From contig CP048208.1 in NCBI GenBank assembly GCA_020541205.1, positions 868,001 to 932,000 of the forward strand: 64,000 nucleotides of DNA, read 5' to 3'. The notes beneath the pieces were generated by a model that searched no databases, was not told the origin of the DNA, and saw only the letters and a list, made by a program, of their open reading frames with translations. Source of the stretch: Candidatus Hartigia pinicola. Its GTDB lineage: Bacteria > Pseudomonadota > Gammaproteobacteria > Enterobacterales > Enterobacteriaceae. Positions 34,801-46,600 of this stretch are shown here, piece after piece. Made by a program: the position numbers and the translations under genes. The first letter of the stretch is position 1, and every line of letters begins with the position of its first letter.

Positions 34801-34866
34801 AGAAAAATAAGGGAGAGTAAAAAAATAAGAGATCAGCACTAGTCTATTTTTTATAAGAATATTATT
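31842..34866 (-). other. 3-kb eroded gap, site of lost ruvC-ruvA-ruvB
   Basis: In enterics, the minus-strand genes ruvC, ruvA and ruvB lie between yebC and znuB. None is intact. A candidate ruvB fragment is listed separately. An 8-bp hairpin with a 4-base loop (TACTAGTC/GACTAGTA) lies at 33940-33959. An 81-codon minus-strand frame at 33110-33355 shows no motif. Loss of RuvABC would remove the main Holliday-junction branch migration and resolution system, unless copies exist elsewhere. Confidence 0.5.
33590..33702 (-). pseudogene. ruvB: Possible ruvB fragment
   Basis: This patch is less AT-rich than its surroundings. On the minus strand it reads D-A-S-E-N-K-N-D-K-stop-I-stop, matching RuvB DFAEVKHDGTIS at exact spacing (D, E, K, D, I identical). 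About 80 bases on, in another frame, it reads INYNIHTILDAVY against FDYMDRKLLLAVI. Order and spacing fit with a 14-base deletion. However, 1.7 kb then separates it from znuB, more than expected, so the call is tentative. Confidence 0.33.
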
Positions 34867-35610
34867 TTATAGTTTTTCTATTATTGTTTTAGATATAACA
34901 CCGTTATGATAGACTTTTTGTACATCATTACAATCTTCTAGAAGATCAATTAAGAGTAGTAATTTTTGTGATTTTTCAATAGTTAATTCTATTTTAATTA
35001 GTGGCTCCATAGACATTTCTGCAGATTTACTGGTAAATCCTGCTGCATTAAGGTTATTTTTAACATCACTAAATATTTCTGGTTTTATGTAAATATCGAT
35101 AGTGCCATTATCATAAATTTTTAGATCGTCAGCACCTGCTTCTAATGCGTTATTAATTAGAGAATCTGCATTAACACCTTGCGCATATGTTATTACATAG
35201 CGTTTTGTAAATAAGTATGAAACTGATCCGTCAGTTCCCAAATTTCCGTTTGTTTTAGTAAATGCATGACGAACTTCAGAAACTGTGCGATTACGGTTAT
35301 CACTTAAGCATTCTACTATTACCGCAGTACCGCCTGGACCGTAACCTTCATAAATAATTGTTTCTGTATTATTATTGTTATCATTTTTTACACCACGTGA
35401 CATTGCGCGATTTAAAGTTTCACGATTCATGTTGTTTAATAACGCTTTATCTATAGCAGCACGTAAGCGCGGGTTAATAACAGGATCATAACTCCCTAAA
35501 CGAGAAGCTATCAATAGTTCACGAGTAATTTTAGTAAAAATTTTACCACGTTTAGTATCTTGCGCTGCTTTACGGTGTTTGGTGTTGGCCCACTTACTAT
35601 GACCTGCCAT
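34867..35610 (-). CDS. yebC: YebC/TACO1 family protein
   Basis: The 247-residue protein (E. coli 246) belongs to the YebC family, known as DNA-binding regulators or, for many members, translation factors that help ribosomes through proline stretches. It opens [27 protein letters not shown], the family signature, followed by [23 protein letters not shown] near 90-115 and the [18 protein letters not shown] motif. AGAGG lies 6 bases before the ATG. It is the third gene of the aspS-nudB-yebC operon (30 bases after nudB); its ancestral followers ruvCAB are gone. Confidence 0.95.
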   Translation of the reverse strand: MAGHSKWANTKHRKAAQDTKRGKIFTKITRELLIASRLGSYDPVINPRLRAAIDKALLNNMNRETLNRAMSRGVKNDNNNNTETIIYEGYGPGGTAVIVECLSDNRNRTVSEVRHAFTKTNGNLGTDGSVSYLFTKRYVITYAQGVNADSLINNALEAGADDLKIYDNGTIDIYIKPEIFSDVKNNLNAAGFTSKSAEMSMEPLIKIELTIEKSQKLLLLIDLLEDCNDVQKVYHNGVISKTIIEKL

Positions 35611-35640
35611 GAAAACCTCTAATAACGTTAATAAAAATAA

Positions 35641-36072
35641 TTAAACAGCAAATTCTAAAATAGCATGACTATTATTCCAAGACTTTGTCAATTTTGCTGC
35701 TTGTTGCGGGGTAAGCCAACAAAAGTCAGTATGCTCAGTTAATGTTGGTCTTAGCTCTTTATTAAGAAGCATTTTAAACCAATGTTCTTTACAATGAGTG
35801 ATATTGGGTGCATAACGATGTCTAAAATGCTCGAAGATTTCAAAAATTATTTCGCGTGATAAATCATATAATTGATTTTTTTCTGCAAAAAATCCTGTTT
35901 CTTCATACACTTCTCGCGTCGCTGTTTCCAATGTACTTTCGTAAAATTCAAGACTTCCAGTCACAGATTGCCATAGGTCTGGATCATCTTTGCGTTTTAA
36001 CATAAGTACTTTCCCGGTACTTTCAGCTATGATGATGACTAATATTGACTCAGGGCGTTTATAACTACTCAT
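35641..36072 (-). CDS. nudB: Dihydroneopterin triphosphate diphosphatase NudB
   Basis: NudB removes pyrophosphate from dihydroneopterin triphosphate, the second step of folate synthesis. It has 143 residues (E. coli 150). The Nudix box is complete: G in GSLEFYE, E seven positions on, then REVYEETGF, near residues 38-60. The N-terminus YKRPESILVIIIAESTGKVLMLKRKDDPDLWQSVTGS and the later HFRHRYAP and LTKSWNN motifs are NudB-specific. The ATG is 10 bases after the aspS stop, the enteric arrangement. Together with FolC it shows continued selection on folates. Confidence 0.93.
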   Translation of the reverse strand: MSSYKRPESILVIIIAESTGKVLMLKRKDDPDLWQSVTGSLEFYESTLETATREVYEETGFFAEKNQLYDLSREIIFEIFEHFRHRYAPNITHCKEHWFKMLLNKELRPTLTEHTDFCWLTPQQAAKLTKSWNNSHAILEFAV

Positions 36073-36082
36073 CGTTAACTCA

Positions 36083-37855
36083 TTATATTTCTTTGTTTTT
36101 TTTTATAATTGCAATCCCTATCTCTTTTAGTGAGTTAAAGGTTGCATGACTTGGCGCATTAGTCATCAAACACGCCGCTGTTGCTGTTTTAGGAAAAGCC
36201 ATAACATCACGAATATTTTCAGTACCTGTTAACAGCATTACTAAACGATCTAAACCAAATGCCAAACCCGCATGTGGTGGAGTGCCATATTTTAACGCAT
36301 CAAGTAAGATGCTAAATTTTTCATCTTGTTCTTTGTCATTAATACCTAGAATATTGAATACTGTTTTTTGTATGTCATGCTGATGAATACGAACTGATCC
36401 GCCTCCGACTTCATAACCATTAATGACCATATCATAAGCATTAGCTAAGGCTTCTTGAGGTTTATTTATTAAATCTGTTATTGATAAGTTAAGTGGAGCG
36501 GTAAACGGATGATGCATGGAAGAGAAAACGCCTTCCTCATTTTTTTCAAACATAGGAAAATTGATCACCCATAATGGACGCCACTTATTTAGATTTGTCA
36601 ATTCAAAATCACGACCAACTGTTAAGCGTAATGCACCCATTGCATTAGTTACAATCTTTTTATTGTCAGCACTAAATAAGAGGATATCACTATTTTTCGC
36701 GTTGGTTCTTTCTAAAATTTCATTAATAATGTTTTCATTGAAGTACTTGCTTATTGGGCTTTGGATTCCGTATAAACCTTGTTCGAGTTTATTAATTTTC
36801 ATCCATGTCAAGTTTGTTGCACCATAAATACCAATCAATTGACTATAATGATTAATTTGTTTACGGGTCATCTTAGCGCCTCCAGGTACTTTTAATGCAA
36901 TAACGCGACCTTCAGGATCATTGGCTGGGACTGTAAAAATAGTGAAAGTAGTGTTTTTAACAATATCAGCAATATCCACTAATTCCAGTGGGTTACGTAG
37001 ATCAGGTTTATCTGAACCGTAACGGTGCATTGCTGTAGAAAAAGTCATGACAGGGAAATCGCCTAAATCAATACTTTTTATTTTTAGCCATAATTGACGT
37101 ATCATACGTTCCATAAGTATACGCACTTGATCTGCTGTCATAAAAGACGTTTCAACGTCTATTTGCGTAAATTCAGGTTGACGATCTGCGCGCAAGTCTT
37201 CATCGCGAAAACATTTAACAATTTGGTAGTAACGATCAAAACCAGATATCATTAAAAATTGTTTAAATAACTGTGGTGATTGTGGTAATGCGTAGAACTT
37301 ACCTTTATGAATACGGCTTGGCACTAAGTAATCACGTGCACCTGCTATAGTTGATTTAGCTAAGATGGGAGTTTCAATATCAACAAATCCCTCACTATCC
37401 ATGAAATTACGGACAAAGCTAGTAATTTTTGCACGAGTACGCAGACGTGCTGACATTTCAGGACGACGCAAATCAAGATAACGGTATTTTAGACGATGTT
37501 CTTCAGTATTAATTTGATTAATATCAATAGGTAATGGTTCTGATTTATTAAAAACATCGAGATCTTCAGCAAAAATTTCAATATCACCTGTCGGCATATT
37601 TTTATTTTTTGGTTTTTCAGGGCGAACTCGTACTGTTCCTGTGATTTTAATACAAAACTCATTACGCAGCTCTGAGGCTTTTTTAAAAAGATCTTTAGAT
37701 TTAGGATCGAAGAAAACTTGGACCACACCTTCATGGTCTCTCATATCAATAAAAATTAAACCACCTAAGTCTCGACGACGGTGCACCCAGCCACATAAAG
37801 TAATTTTTTTGCCTTTATGAGCAATATTCAAATGCCCGCAATAATTAGTACGCAT
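36083..37855 (-). CDS. aspS: Aspartyl-tRNA synthetase
   Basis: AspRS charges tRNA-Asp in the cytosol. The ATG at 37855 gives 590 residues, exactly the E. coli length, starts MRTNYCGHL like the family and has AAGGA 6 bases upstream; an in-frame ATG 7 codons earlier is rejected. The OB-fold anticodon domain spans about 1-105. Class II motif 1 lies around [13 protein letters not shown], motif 2 is [18 protein letters not shown] near 216-233 and motif 3 is [15 protein letters not shown] near 530-545. The bacterial GAD insertion domain lies near 290-420. First gene of aspS-nudB-yebC. Confidence 0.97.
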   Translation of the reverse strand: MRTNYCGHLNIAHKGKKITLCGWVHRRRDLGGLIFIDMRDHEGVVQVFFDPKSKDLFKKASELRNEFCIKITGTVRVRPEKPKNKNMPTGDIEIFAEDLDVFNKSEPLPIDINQINTEEHRLKYRYLDLRRPEMSARLRTRAKITSFVRNFMDSEGFVDIETPILAKSTIAGARDYLVPSRIHKGKFYALPQSPQLFKQFLMISGFDRYYQIVKCFRDEDLRADRQPEFTQIDVETSFMTADQVRILMERMIRQLWLKIKSIDLGDFPVMTFSTAMHRYGSDKPDLRNPLELVDIADIVKNTTFTIFTVPANDPEGRVIALKVPGGAKMTRKQINHYSQLIGIYGATNLTWMKINKLEQGLYGIQSPISKYFNENIINEILERTNAKNSDILLFSADNKKIVTNAMGALRLTVGRDFELTNLNKWRPLWVINFPMFEKNEEGVFSSMHHPFTAPLNLSITDLINKPQEALANAYDMVINGYEVGGGSVRIHQHDIQKTVFNILGINDKEQDEKFSILLDALKYGTPPHAGLAFGLDRLVMLLTGTENIRDVMAFPKTATAACLMTNAPSHATFNSLKEIGIAIIKKNKEI

Positions 37856-39084
37856 ACAAGATCCTTTTTTGCTCATCTGCTTGAAAGTTTACTTTCTGCA
37901 GGAATTTAGTATTTTTTAAAACTTAATAATGATAAAAATTAAATATTATATAGGAAATTTTATCTTTTTGTTTCTAATAATTTTTAATAATTAAGAAATA
38001 GCTTTAATAAAACTAACAAGTATTTCGTAGTGATTAAAATAGAGCATATTATTAAGCATGATTTTTAGTGATTTTGTTATGTATGTATATACTGAAATAC
38101 AAGTTAATTGCAATTGATCATAATTGATTGATGAGCTATTAGTAAGAAAAATAATGATCTGATTAAAGAAGTAATAATGATATTTAAATAACAATAGTTG
38201 AAGATTTAGAAAATTATAATAATAAATAATATATTTAGTGCATTTATTAAATTAACTACATATTTATTTTTAAATTTTTATTATGACATTAATGCAAATA
38301 ATATTGACTTGTTTTTTATTGTTTTTGTATAGACCATTCAAAATACATAAGAGATAGTTTTAATGATATTAAATAGTTTATTAAGTATTTTTAACGTTAT
38401 TATTTATGTCTTCTCTAAAAATAAGTGAAGTTTATATAGTGTTGGCATCAGTCAAATATTGAGATATCTATGAATCGTTAATTTATATTAATTATTTATG
38501 TAATGTTATATATCCTCACATCTATCACGATAGTATTATTTATTGCATTAATTTTTAAAAAAATTAATGCATATTATCATTTTAAATGTTATGAATAAAA
38601 ATTATGAACAAATAGAGATAACTTTATTAAAACAGATATTATAAAATATGTTCTAGCATTACATAACACGTCTTAGCAGGATTTTAAGATTTATTTTTTG
38701 GTAAGATTGCGTAACAATCAACACAGGTCATTAATAAAAGAAATACTTTGATAGTTTTTGTATTTCAAAAACTATTTAAATGTATAAAGTACATTAGCAC
38801 TTTCTGTGTATGTAGGGTAAATATTTTAAATAATTTGTAATATATATTAGATAATATTATCGAGATAGAAAAATACAAAAAACTCTATGTTTTTAATGTT
38901 TCTCTCTCAAGTTCTGAGGTATTGATTGCATATTAGGAGCATTAAAGATATCGTTAAAGATAAAAAATTATCGAGTGAGTTCAAAATCTTATTTTTAGTT
39001 TTTCAAACTAGTTATTGTTTGTCAGTTGAAGAAAAATATTAAATAAGAGTATAAATTTTAAGAATATTAAAAATGATTACAATT
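37856..39084. other. 1.2-kb eroded gap
   Basis: No gene is recognised. A 67-codon minus-strand frame at 37991-38194 has no motif. The aspS promoter must lie near 37870-37950. This gap joins the aspS block to the gshB block, which are apart in E. coli, so it contains a rearrangement junction. Confidence 0.5.
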
Positions 39085-39129
39085 TTAATCAATCGCTTTA
39101 TTGAAACTGTGCTTCTATTATTTCGCTGA
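39085..39129 (+). pseudogene. rsmE: Possible 3' end of rsmE
   Basis: rsmE (16S rRNA m3U1498 methyltransferase) lies just upstream of gshB in E. coli. Codons 39094-39129 read R-F-I-E-T-V-L-L-L-F-R-stop, resembling the RsmE tail LRTETAALTAITALQVRFG with four residues lost. The stop is 10 bases before the gshB ATG. The fragment is short and holds the DNA that supplies the gshB ribosome binding site. Confidence 0.33.
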
Positions 39130-39139
39130 AAGAGAGAAA

Positions 39140-40087
39140 ATGATTAAACTAGGTATCGTTATGGATCCTATTTCATCCATTAAAATTAAAAAAAATACTA
39201 CTTTTTCTATGATGCTGCAAGCTCAACGTCGTGGTTATGAAGTTTATTATATGGAAATGAATGATCTTTATTTGTATAAAGGTAAAAGTCGCGCAACAAC
39301 CAGAATGATTACTGTAAAAGAAAACTCAAATAAATGGTATGAATGTCATGATGAACAAGATCTTGCTCTTGAAACACTAGATGTTATTTTGATGCGTAAA
39401 GATCCACCTTTTAATACTGAATTTCTATATGCGACCTATATTCTTGAAATAGCTGAAAAAGAAGGTACTCTTATTATTAATAAACCGCAAAGTCTACGTG
39501 ATTGTAATGAAAAATTATTTACTGCATGGTTTCCAGAATTAACACCAGAGACTTTAGTAACACGTAATCCTAAAAAATTACGTGACTTCCATAAAAAATA
39601 TGGTGATGTTATTTTAAAGCCTCTTGATGGGATGGGTGGTGCGTCTGTTTTCCGTTTGCAAAAAAATGAGCTAAACATTAATGTTATAATTGAAACTTTA
39701 ACGAAGAATGCAACATGTTATTGTATGGCACAAAATTATCTTCCTGCAATTAAAAATGGTGATAAACGAGTCTTAGTTGTTAATGGTGACGCTATTCCGT
39801 ATTGTTTAGCGCGGATTCCATCTCACGGAGAAACTCGTGGTAACTTAGCTGCAGGAGGACATGGTGAAGTACGTCCTTTGAGCACAAGTGATTGGGCAAT
39901 ATCACATGTCGTTAAACCAATCTTGAAAGAAAAAGGCCTATATTTTGTTGGTCTTGATATTATTGGTGATAAGTTGACAGAAATCAATGTAACCAGTCCA
40001 ACTTGCGCACGTGAAATTGAAACAGCTTATGGTATTTCTATTACTGGTATGTTAATGGACATAATTGAACAAAATATTAAAAAATAG
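39140..40087 (+). CDS. gshB: Glutathione synthetase
   Basis: GshB joins gamma-glutamylcysteine to glycine, using ATP, to make glutathione. The ATG at 39140 gives 315 residues, exactly the E. coli length, beginning MIKLGIVMDPI; a TTG 13 codons upstream in frame is rejected. GAGAG lies about 6 bases before. ATP-grasp features are in place: NKPQSLRDCNEKLF near 112-125, KPLDGMGGASVFR near 160-172, ARIPSHGETRGNLAAGG near 225-241 (flexible loop), GLDIIGDKLTEINVTSPT near 270-287. yqgE and yqgF, normally next, are not visible. gshA is not in this window. Confidence 0.96.
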   Translation: MIKLGIVMDPISSIKIKKNTTFSMMLQAQRRGYEVYYMEMNDLYLYKGKSRATTRMITVKENSNKWYECHDEQDLALETLDVILMRKDPPFNTEFLYATYILEIAEKEGTLIINKPQSLRDCNEKLFTAWFPELTPETLVTRNPKKLRDFHKKYGDVILKPLDGMGGASVFRLQKNELNINVIIETLTKNATCYCMAQNYLPAIKNGDKRVLVVNGDAIPYCLARIPSHGETRGNLAAGGHGEVRPLSTSDWAISHVVKPILKEKGLYFVGLDIIGDKLTEINVTSPTCAREIETAYGISITGMLMDIIEQNIKK

Positions 40088-42923
40088 TATCATTCATGAT
40101 GTGTTGATACTTATCATGAGATTCTGTTTTAAAAACAGTATAATAAATTATATATCTTTATAAGATAAGAAAGTATGCTTTGTAAAAAAATTAGAAAAAA
40201 TATTTGTATTTTGTTGTATTAAGTATATAATTTTTCACTTTTAAAAAAATTGTTAACTATATAGAAATTCATTTGATCAACTGATCAAATTCTTTTTTAG
40301 CACTATACTCCAAAAATTATATGTATTATTTTAATGACATTCTTATAATGTCAATATTTTAAAAGATGAATAATTATAGTTCAAATTATTTTTAAGGAAT
40401 GTAGTGGTATGTTATATAACACAATAGACTATTCTTTCTACATGTGATATCTCATGATCACATTATCCTAATAAGATCGAATGATTTTTTAGAAACTGTT
40501 TATTTTTTTAATAAGTTAGTATAAGACAAAGTAATCTAAATAAATAGATTCAATGCAAGTGTTCAATGGTTTCATAGTTTTTTATGTTGAGTGATATATT
40601 CTAATTCACTGAATATATTGTTGATTATAGAGTGCTAAAGAATTACATTTATATTTAAATTAATGCAATGCAAGTAAAAAGTTTTTAGTATTTTTTGATA
40701 ACTGTTAAAGTTGAGTATATTATATACTATACGCGCATATTTTCTATGTTAATAATATATGCTTTATACAAGTAAGTTATTTTTATGTAGTTTAAATGTT
40801 TTTTCGGGCTATTTTATCTTATAATATTTCTTGTTATTTCTAGAATTCAATAAGATAAATTTTATGTGATTACCGTGATAAGTGTGCTGGATGTCATAAT
40901 TTTAGTAAAATTATAGACTTTTTGATTTTTAATTAGTATTATTTAATACCTTTTCGTATATTATAGTAATAATGAAAATAGTGTTAGTATTTCAATAAAT
41001 TCTAACCTACATCTTATAAATTATATTTTTAAATATCTGCTTAAATAGGTTAAAATCGTTTTTTCGTAAAATAATTTTTTTTAACTTATAGAACATAAGT
41101 TTCTATACTGAATACGCTCACCAATATCAGTGCATAGCATGAAGTATCAATAGATTAGAGAAGTGTATGCATGGGTAAACTTATATGTATTTAGCTTATG
41201 TACTCATGTTCGGGGAAAGGTAATGTTAGTAAATTAAATATTACTAAAAAACTAGATGTATCATTTTTGATTGATCTACCCTTATGAAGGTAAAATAATG
41301 CTGTTAGATAAATTTATTGACTAAAAAGTAGTTGAAATTACTTATGTCTCAAATAGTGCAATTAATAGATATTAAAAGTAGTAGTATTATAGTATTAAAC
41401 CTCAAAAAAATATTTTTATGATGCTATTGCATAGTTTATTAACCCTGTATTAAAATATATAATAAAGCATTAACCTCGTATTACGAAACCTTATATTAAT
41501 AAGGTATTAGTGATAATATAATAAATAATTCTTTAAGCGCAATGTCGTTAAGTTATAAAAAATGTTGTGTGTTTAAAGTGTAATATTAAGGATTAGGATA
41601 CACATCTTCCGCTAGTCATCCATAATCTATTGTTAGTTAAACGTTCGTTTGAAAAGACTAGTGTTGCAAATACATAAAGAAAGTTAATATAAATGTTTTT
41701 AACTAATTAAAATAGCTTCTCTTAGATCTCGTGAAGAATACTTTGTTAAATCTCAGAATTAAATAATTACTTGATTTTATATTGAATATTATAATGACTG
41801 ATGAAGTAACATTAAAATAGATTAAATTATAAAATAGTGATGATATATTTACTTAATTATATTAGCTTTTCGTGTAGTGAGTAAAAGTATTTATAATAAA
41901 TTCTATTATATATTAAAATCTCTATAGCAAAATAATGTCTTATTTTGTTCAAAGATTTTTTATTTTTTATTAAGTATTTAAATCATTATTGGCTCGCTGT
42001 AAATAATAAATTTTTTTGAGAGTGCAATCTTATATATTATTATCTAATTTTTCAATATATTACAATTTCAGGATATGCCTGAAAGTTTGAAAATGATGGG
42101 TCTATTTTTACTTTAGTAATATTTTTAATAATTAAAGAAAATTTAGAAAAATAATGTTTATATCGTCATTTCTGATCTTGTATTTTCATGACAACATTGC
42201 TGAATAAGCAATTAAATATTTTAAGAATAGATTTTATTTATCTTCAGATAATAAGTGATTAATTGAAAATTAATTTTATTATCTGAAGACGTTATTTTTG
42301 TGCACATCAAATACATAATAACGTATAAATTAGCTAAAAATTTTAAAAATGTGTATTATGCTAGTGTTTATATATAATAAAAGTAATAAAATAAATTATT
42401 TAATTTTTTTGGATCCTATCATTATAGTTTTATCACTACTATTGCTCTTTGAGAAACGTTTAACATCATATGGAATGCGCTTACTTATAAAATAAGTAAT
42501 TAACTTATTTTATTATATTGTATGACGAACTGTTTTGTATTTTTTCTACTATTAATAATTATGCGTATTTTCTGAATTTTAATGATTAAACTCAGGTGTT
42601 ACTTTGGAATGGGTTAAGGCAAGGATATCTCTGTCATGTTAACAATTATGGAATCATTATGATTGATGATAATTATTTAGTTATTCGTGCTTGTAGGAAT
42701 AATGCAAAAGGAGTTTTTTGCATTATTATTAAAGTATATGCATTTTAATAAAAATAGCTGAATATTTTGAGAAAAAAATTAACATTAATAATGGTATTTA
42801 AATTTAGTCTATTGGAGTATTTTATACTTTTAATCGCTAGTATATGTTATTTGAAAATGAAAGTTTTGGATTATCCTGTATCAGGATGGTAATATTAAAT
42901 TTAATTATTTTTAGGATCATTGC
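40088..42923. other. 2.8-kb eroded gap
   Basis: I found no remnant of yqgE/yqgF, the expected followers of gshB, or of genes ancestrally upstream of tsaB. It holds two hairpins: 42241-42289 (separate entry) and 42487-42513 (11-bp A/T stem, 5-base loop). A 7-bp stem AGTATCA/TGATACT overlaps the end of gshB (40086-40111). Confidence 0.55.
42241..42289. terminator. Orphan two-part hairpin
   Basis: An outer 13-bp stem (TCTTCAGATAATA with TATTATCTGAAGA) encloses an inner 7-bp stem (ATTAATT/AATTAAT) with a GAA loop. ACGTTATTTTTG follows on the + strand, a weak T-run. No recognisable gene lies upstream, so this may be the terminator of a lost gene. Confidence 0.4.
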
Positions 42924-43619
42924 ATGTCGAGTCGTATTCTTGCTATTGATACAACAACAGAAGCATGTTCAGTCGCAGTATTGTGCGATGGAGAAATTAT
43001 TTCTCGTTTTATAATTGCACCTCGAGAGCATACTCAAAAAATATTACCAATGATTCAAGAAGTATTATGGAAAGCAGAAATTCATCTAAAACAATTAGAT
43101 GTATTGGCATTTAGTCGAGGTCCTGGTAGTTTTTCGGGTGTGCGTATTAGCATTGGGATTGCACAAGGTTTAGCAGTGGGTGTAAAATTACCTATGATCG
43201 GAATTTCATCACTAATGACATTAGCAGAGGGTGCTTATCGTGTTAACGGGCAATCAAAAGTATTAGTTGCTATCGATGCTCGCATGTTAGAAATTTATTG
43301 TGCTCAATATCAACGTGAAGAGAATGGAGTATGGTTTGGTGAAGATACTGAAGCTGTTATGAGTCCCCAGAGATTTAAAGATACTTTGTCAAATTTAAAT
43401 GGCATATGGGGTTATGCTGGTAATGGATGGACAATATATCCGCAGCTTCATGAGAACACGATTAAATTAATAGAAAGTACAGTAAGCTTTCCGAGGGCAC
43501 AAGATATGTTACCAATTGCTGAACGTCTGTGGTTATCAGGAAAAATTCAGTCAGTGGAAGAAGTGAAACCAATTTATCTTCGTAATGAAGTCACCTGGAA
43601 AAAGTTACCAGGACGCTAA
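42924..43619 (+). CDS. tsaB: tRNA t6A threonylcarbamoyl transferase subunit TsaB
   Basis: TsaB (YeaZ) is the regulatory partner of TsaD and TsaE in making N6-threonylcarbamoyladenosine at position 37 of ANN-decoding tRNAs. It has 231 residues, as in E. coli. The ASKHA-fold N-terminus ILAIDTTTEACSVAV is present, with APREHTQKILPMI near 35 and the SRGPGSFSGVRISIGIAQGLA dimer-interface motif near 65-85. The C-terminus ends PIYLRNEVTWKKLPG, close to the family's PxYLRxxVxWxKLPG. AGGA lies 7 bases before the ATG. It stands alone. Confidence 0.95.
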   Translation: MSSRILAIDTTTEACSVAVLCDGEIISRFIIAPREHTQKILPMIQEVLWKAEIHLKQLDVLAFSRGPGSFSGVRISIGIAQGLAVGVKLPMIGISSLMTLAEGAYRVNGQSKVLVAIDARMLEIYCAQYQREENGVWFGEDTEAVMSPQRFKDTLSNLNGIWGYAGNGWTIYPQLHENTIKLIESTVSFPRAQDMLPIAERLWLSGKIQSVEEVKPIYLRNEVTWKKLPGR

Positions 43620-46600
43620 GCTTTATTATTTTACAATATCTTCTGTGATAATTATATTGATTTTAATTATAAAGATCATCATCTTTTCTCATAATGTTCT
43701 TCTTTTAATATCTATTTACGATAAAGTAAACAGATTTTATCATAGATTACATAAAGCGTTTGTGTAAACATCATAATAAAAAATTTTTTATTAGAAAAAC
43801 AATATATTGAGATCATATTATCTTTATTTTTTCTATTTTAAAGATGATATATTCTAATAATAATATTGATAAATCTAACATTAGTAGGTAAGATAAAATA
43901 CATGAGAGTATAATAATTATTCTTTTAATGTGTATAGAAGTAGGCAATATAAGTATTAAATACTATCATCGTGTTGCAGATAGTATCGACAGCTTATAAT
44001 ACAGTAAATAAAATTGCATAATATAATATTAATTTAATGTATATAGATAGCATGTTTTAAAAAAATAGATTACTAAAATATTATTTTAATTTACTATACT
44101 AACATGAGTCATGTTAAACTGAAATAAAATATTATTTTTGTAAAGTCTTGTGAAAATTATACTGTCTTAGTTATTTTATAATAAAATATTTTATTAGATA
44201 GTCGTTATATTATATGTTTAATTTAATTATATAATTATATAAAAAGTAATTTTTAATATTAAATTAATAATTACATTTATTGTTATTTATAATCTAAATC
44301 TAATTTCTTATTAAGAAAATTTTATTGAGAGTCGTTTTGTGAAATTAGAATAAAATTCTATAGAGATGATGTATAAATATATTTTTTCTGTCAAAAGTTT
44401 ACAGCATAATTATGCTATATATGTTATTAAAAAGGTCTTTAAAATATAACTGAAGAAAAGTATTTGTCGTAAGACAATTTTTGTATTCAATATACGTTAT
44501 AACACTAGTTTTAAAAATTAGTATTTCTAGTTCAGATAATGCAGCATACAGTCTAGCAGCTTAGTTACATCAACATAGCATGTTGATAATATTTTATGAA
44601 TAATGTTATTAAATATTAAGATCTTAAGGTTTGTTATACAAAAATTTTATAACATTATAAGATAATAAAGTACTTAAATTTTTGAAATAATTACAAATAT
44701 GTACATTTAAATCTATAGATTACTTATGTGAAAATTTACAAAAGTATTATCATATTAATCGTCATGATATAGCTATTATTATAATTATATATAATAATTA
44801 TTTATTACAGTGATTGTGAATACAGTGCAGCTACTACTCATAATCTATAATTAATATATCCTCTTGAGGATGAGAAAAACTTATAGTATTACATTAGATG
44901 AGAAATCTTGTAATACATTACACTTTGATTTTTTTAGAAACTGAAAATATATATCATTCAAAAAATTAACATATATAAGTATTTTACACTTATATATTTT
45001 ATTTAAAGAGTTTTAATCAAAAATTACTTTGTAGTTATTTTTTAAAAATACTTTTTAATTATTTAAATGTGTTAAAATAGAGATTGTTAAAGATAGCTCT
45101 AAATCTGTTGGTTTCAACGTTAAAATTCTTAGTTTTAATGTTTATACTAGCAAAAATACTAAAACGTAAATATTACTTTTATAATTATTTATGCGGAACA
45201 GTATTAAATTTTGTAGATATAGTGCATGAACATATCAGAATTCAGGTGAAATATTAAATATATTCTTAATATGATATTAGTTAAGATGGGTATAAATTGA
45301 ACATAAAAAGATACCTTGATGATTGCAGTTTAAAGAGGTAAGGCTTGCATATATTCATTTTTTGTCAACAAAGACGACACTGATAAATAGTAAAGACTTT
45401 TCAGATAGTGTATATACTTGATGCTGTGCGCAATCGTTGATATAGTATAATCTTAAAATCTTCATACTAATTAATATCCATTATGAGTAGTGAGTAGTTA
45501 AACACACATTAACTTATCTAAAAAATTTGAGAAATATAGAAAAATGTTTAGTTCTATTCACATGCTCAAATTTAGTTTGTCAATCTAGTAAATAATTTGC
45601 GTTTATTGCTTTCATTTCGGTTGCATTGTTTCTATAAACATGTGATAATATATGTATCAATACATAGTGTAGTTAATGCAATACAGTTTGTTAGTTAACA
45701 ATATAACTATTAATTAATTGTAATTTTCAGAAAGCGTACATTAGTACGCTAAAATTAAAATATATTTTATAATAACATTAGTCCTTGATTTTACAAGCTG
45801 CTTGTTGGCATAGTTTATATAATATTCATGCAATTTTTAACAAAATAAAAGTTAAATAGTGTGCTGAATTTTTATTAATTTCTTGACAATAGAAAATTAA
45901 TATTTCTTTTAGTAAAATATTATTGAAAGATGTGTGTCTCTTTACTTTTAAAAAACAGAGAACGTATATGTATAATGTTTTTTATAATTATTAGATCTGC
46001 TGTATGAAGTTTTAAGTTTTTTTCTTAAAAAGGACAGTATATTTAGTTCCTATCTAAATATTTTTTCTAATATATCATTATATTTTTATAAGGTATATAT
46101 CGGTAGTTAATTCCAGGTAAGAGAATATAATTTTATCATGTATTTAATTATGAGTATTTGTGAAGTAATGTGACAATATTTTCTTTACAGAATCCACAGT
46201 CATTTTATTTTATAAAAATAATTATTTTTCTCTAGAATTGAGTGAAAAGTAATCCTCATGATTATTATGCGAATTTTCATTATATAGGAGAAGAATGTTC
46301 AGTAACACTTTAGTATATATAATTATATTTTAAATTTAAAATCAATTCATGACTCTAATAATTTAGAGTTGATTTCAATAGACATTATTATTCTATATAA
46401 AATAATTTATAATATTTAACTGTATAATTTTAAAAGAAAAAAATTGATTTTAAGCAAGCTTTAGCGATTGAAAACTCATCTAATGTTAGGTTTGTTTTAT
46501 TAGTGATTATTTTTTATAGGTTATATATGTAGTATTTTGTTTATTTTTTATAAATAAAACCACCTCTTGTTAATATCTTTTAAGATACATGAAATACATT

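Noticed and set aside
37991-38194. 67-codon minus-strand open frame
   Set aside because: Hydrophobic and Asn-rich by composition only; no motif.
40088-40500. Possible yqgE remnant after gshB
   Set aside because: Searched by eye for the YqgE start and core motifs; nothing above chance.
43585-43767. 60-codon frame overlapping the tsaB end
   Set aside because: Reads tsaB in another frame, then Ile/Leu-rich AT sequence; a slp/yeaY lipoprotein start was considered but no lipobox is present.
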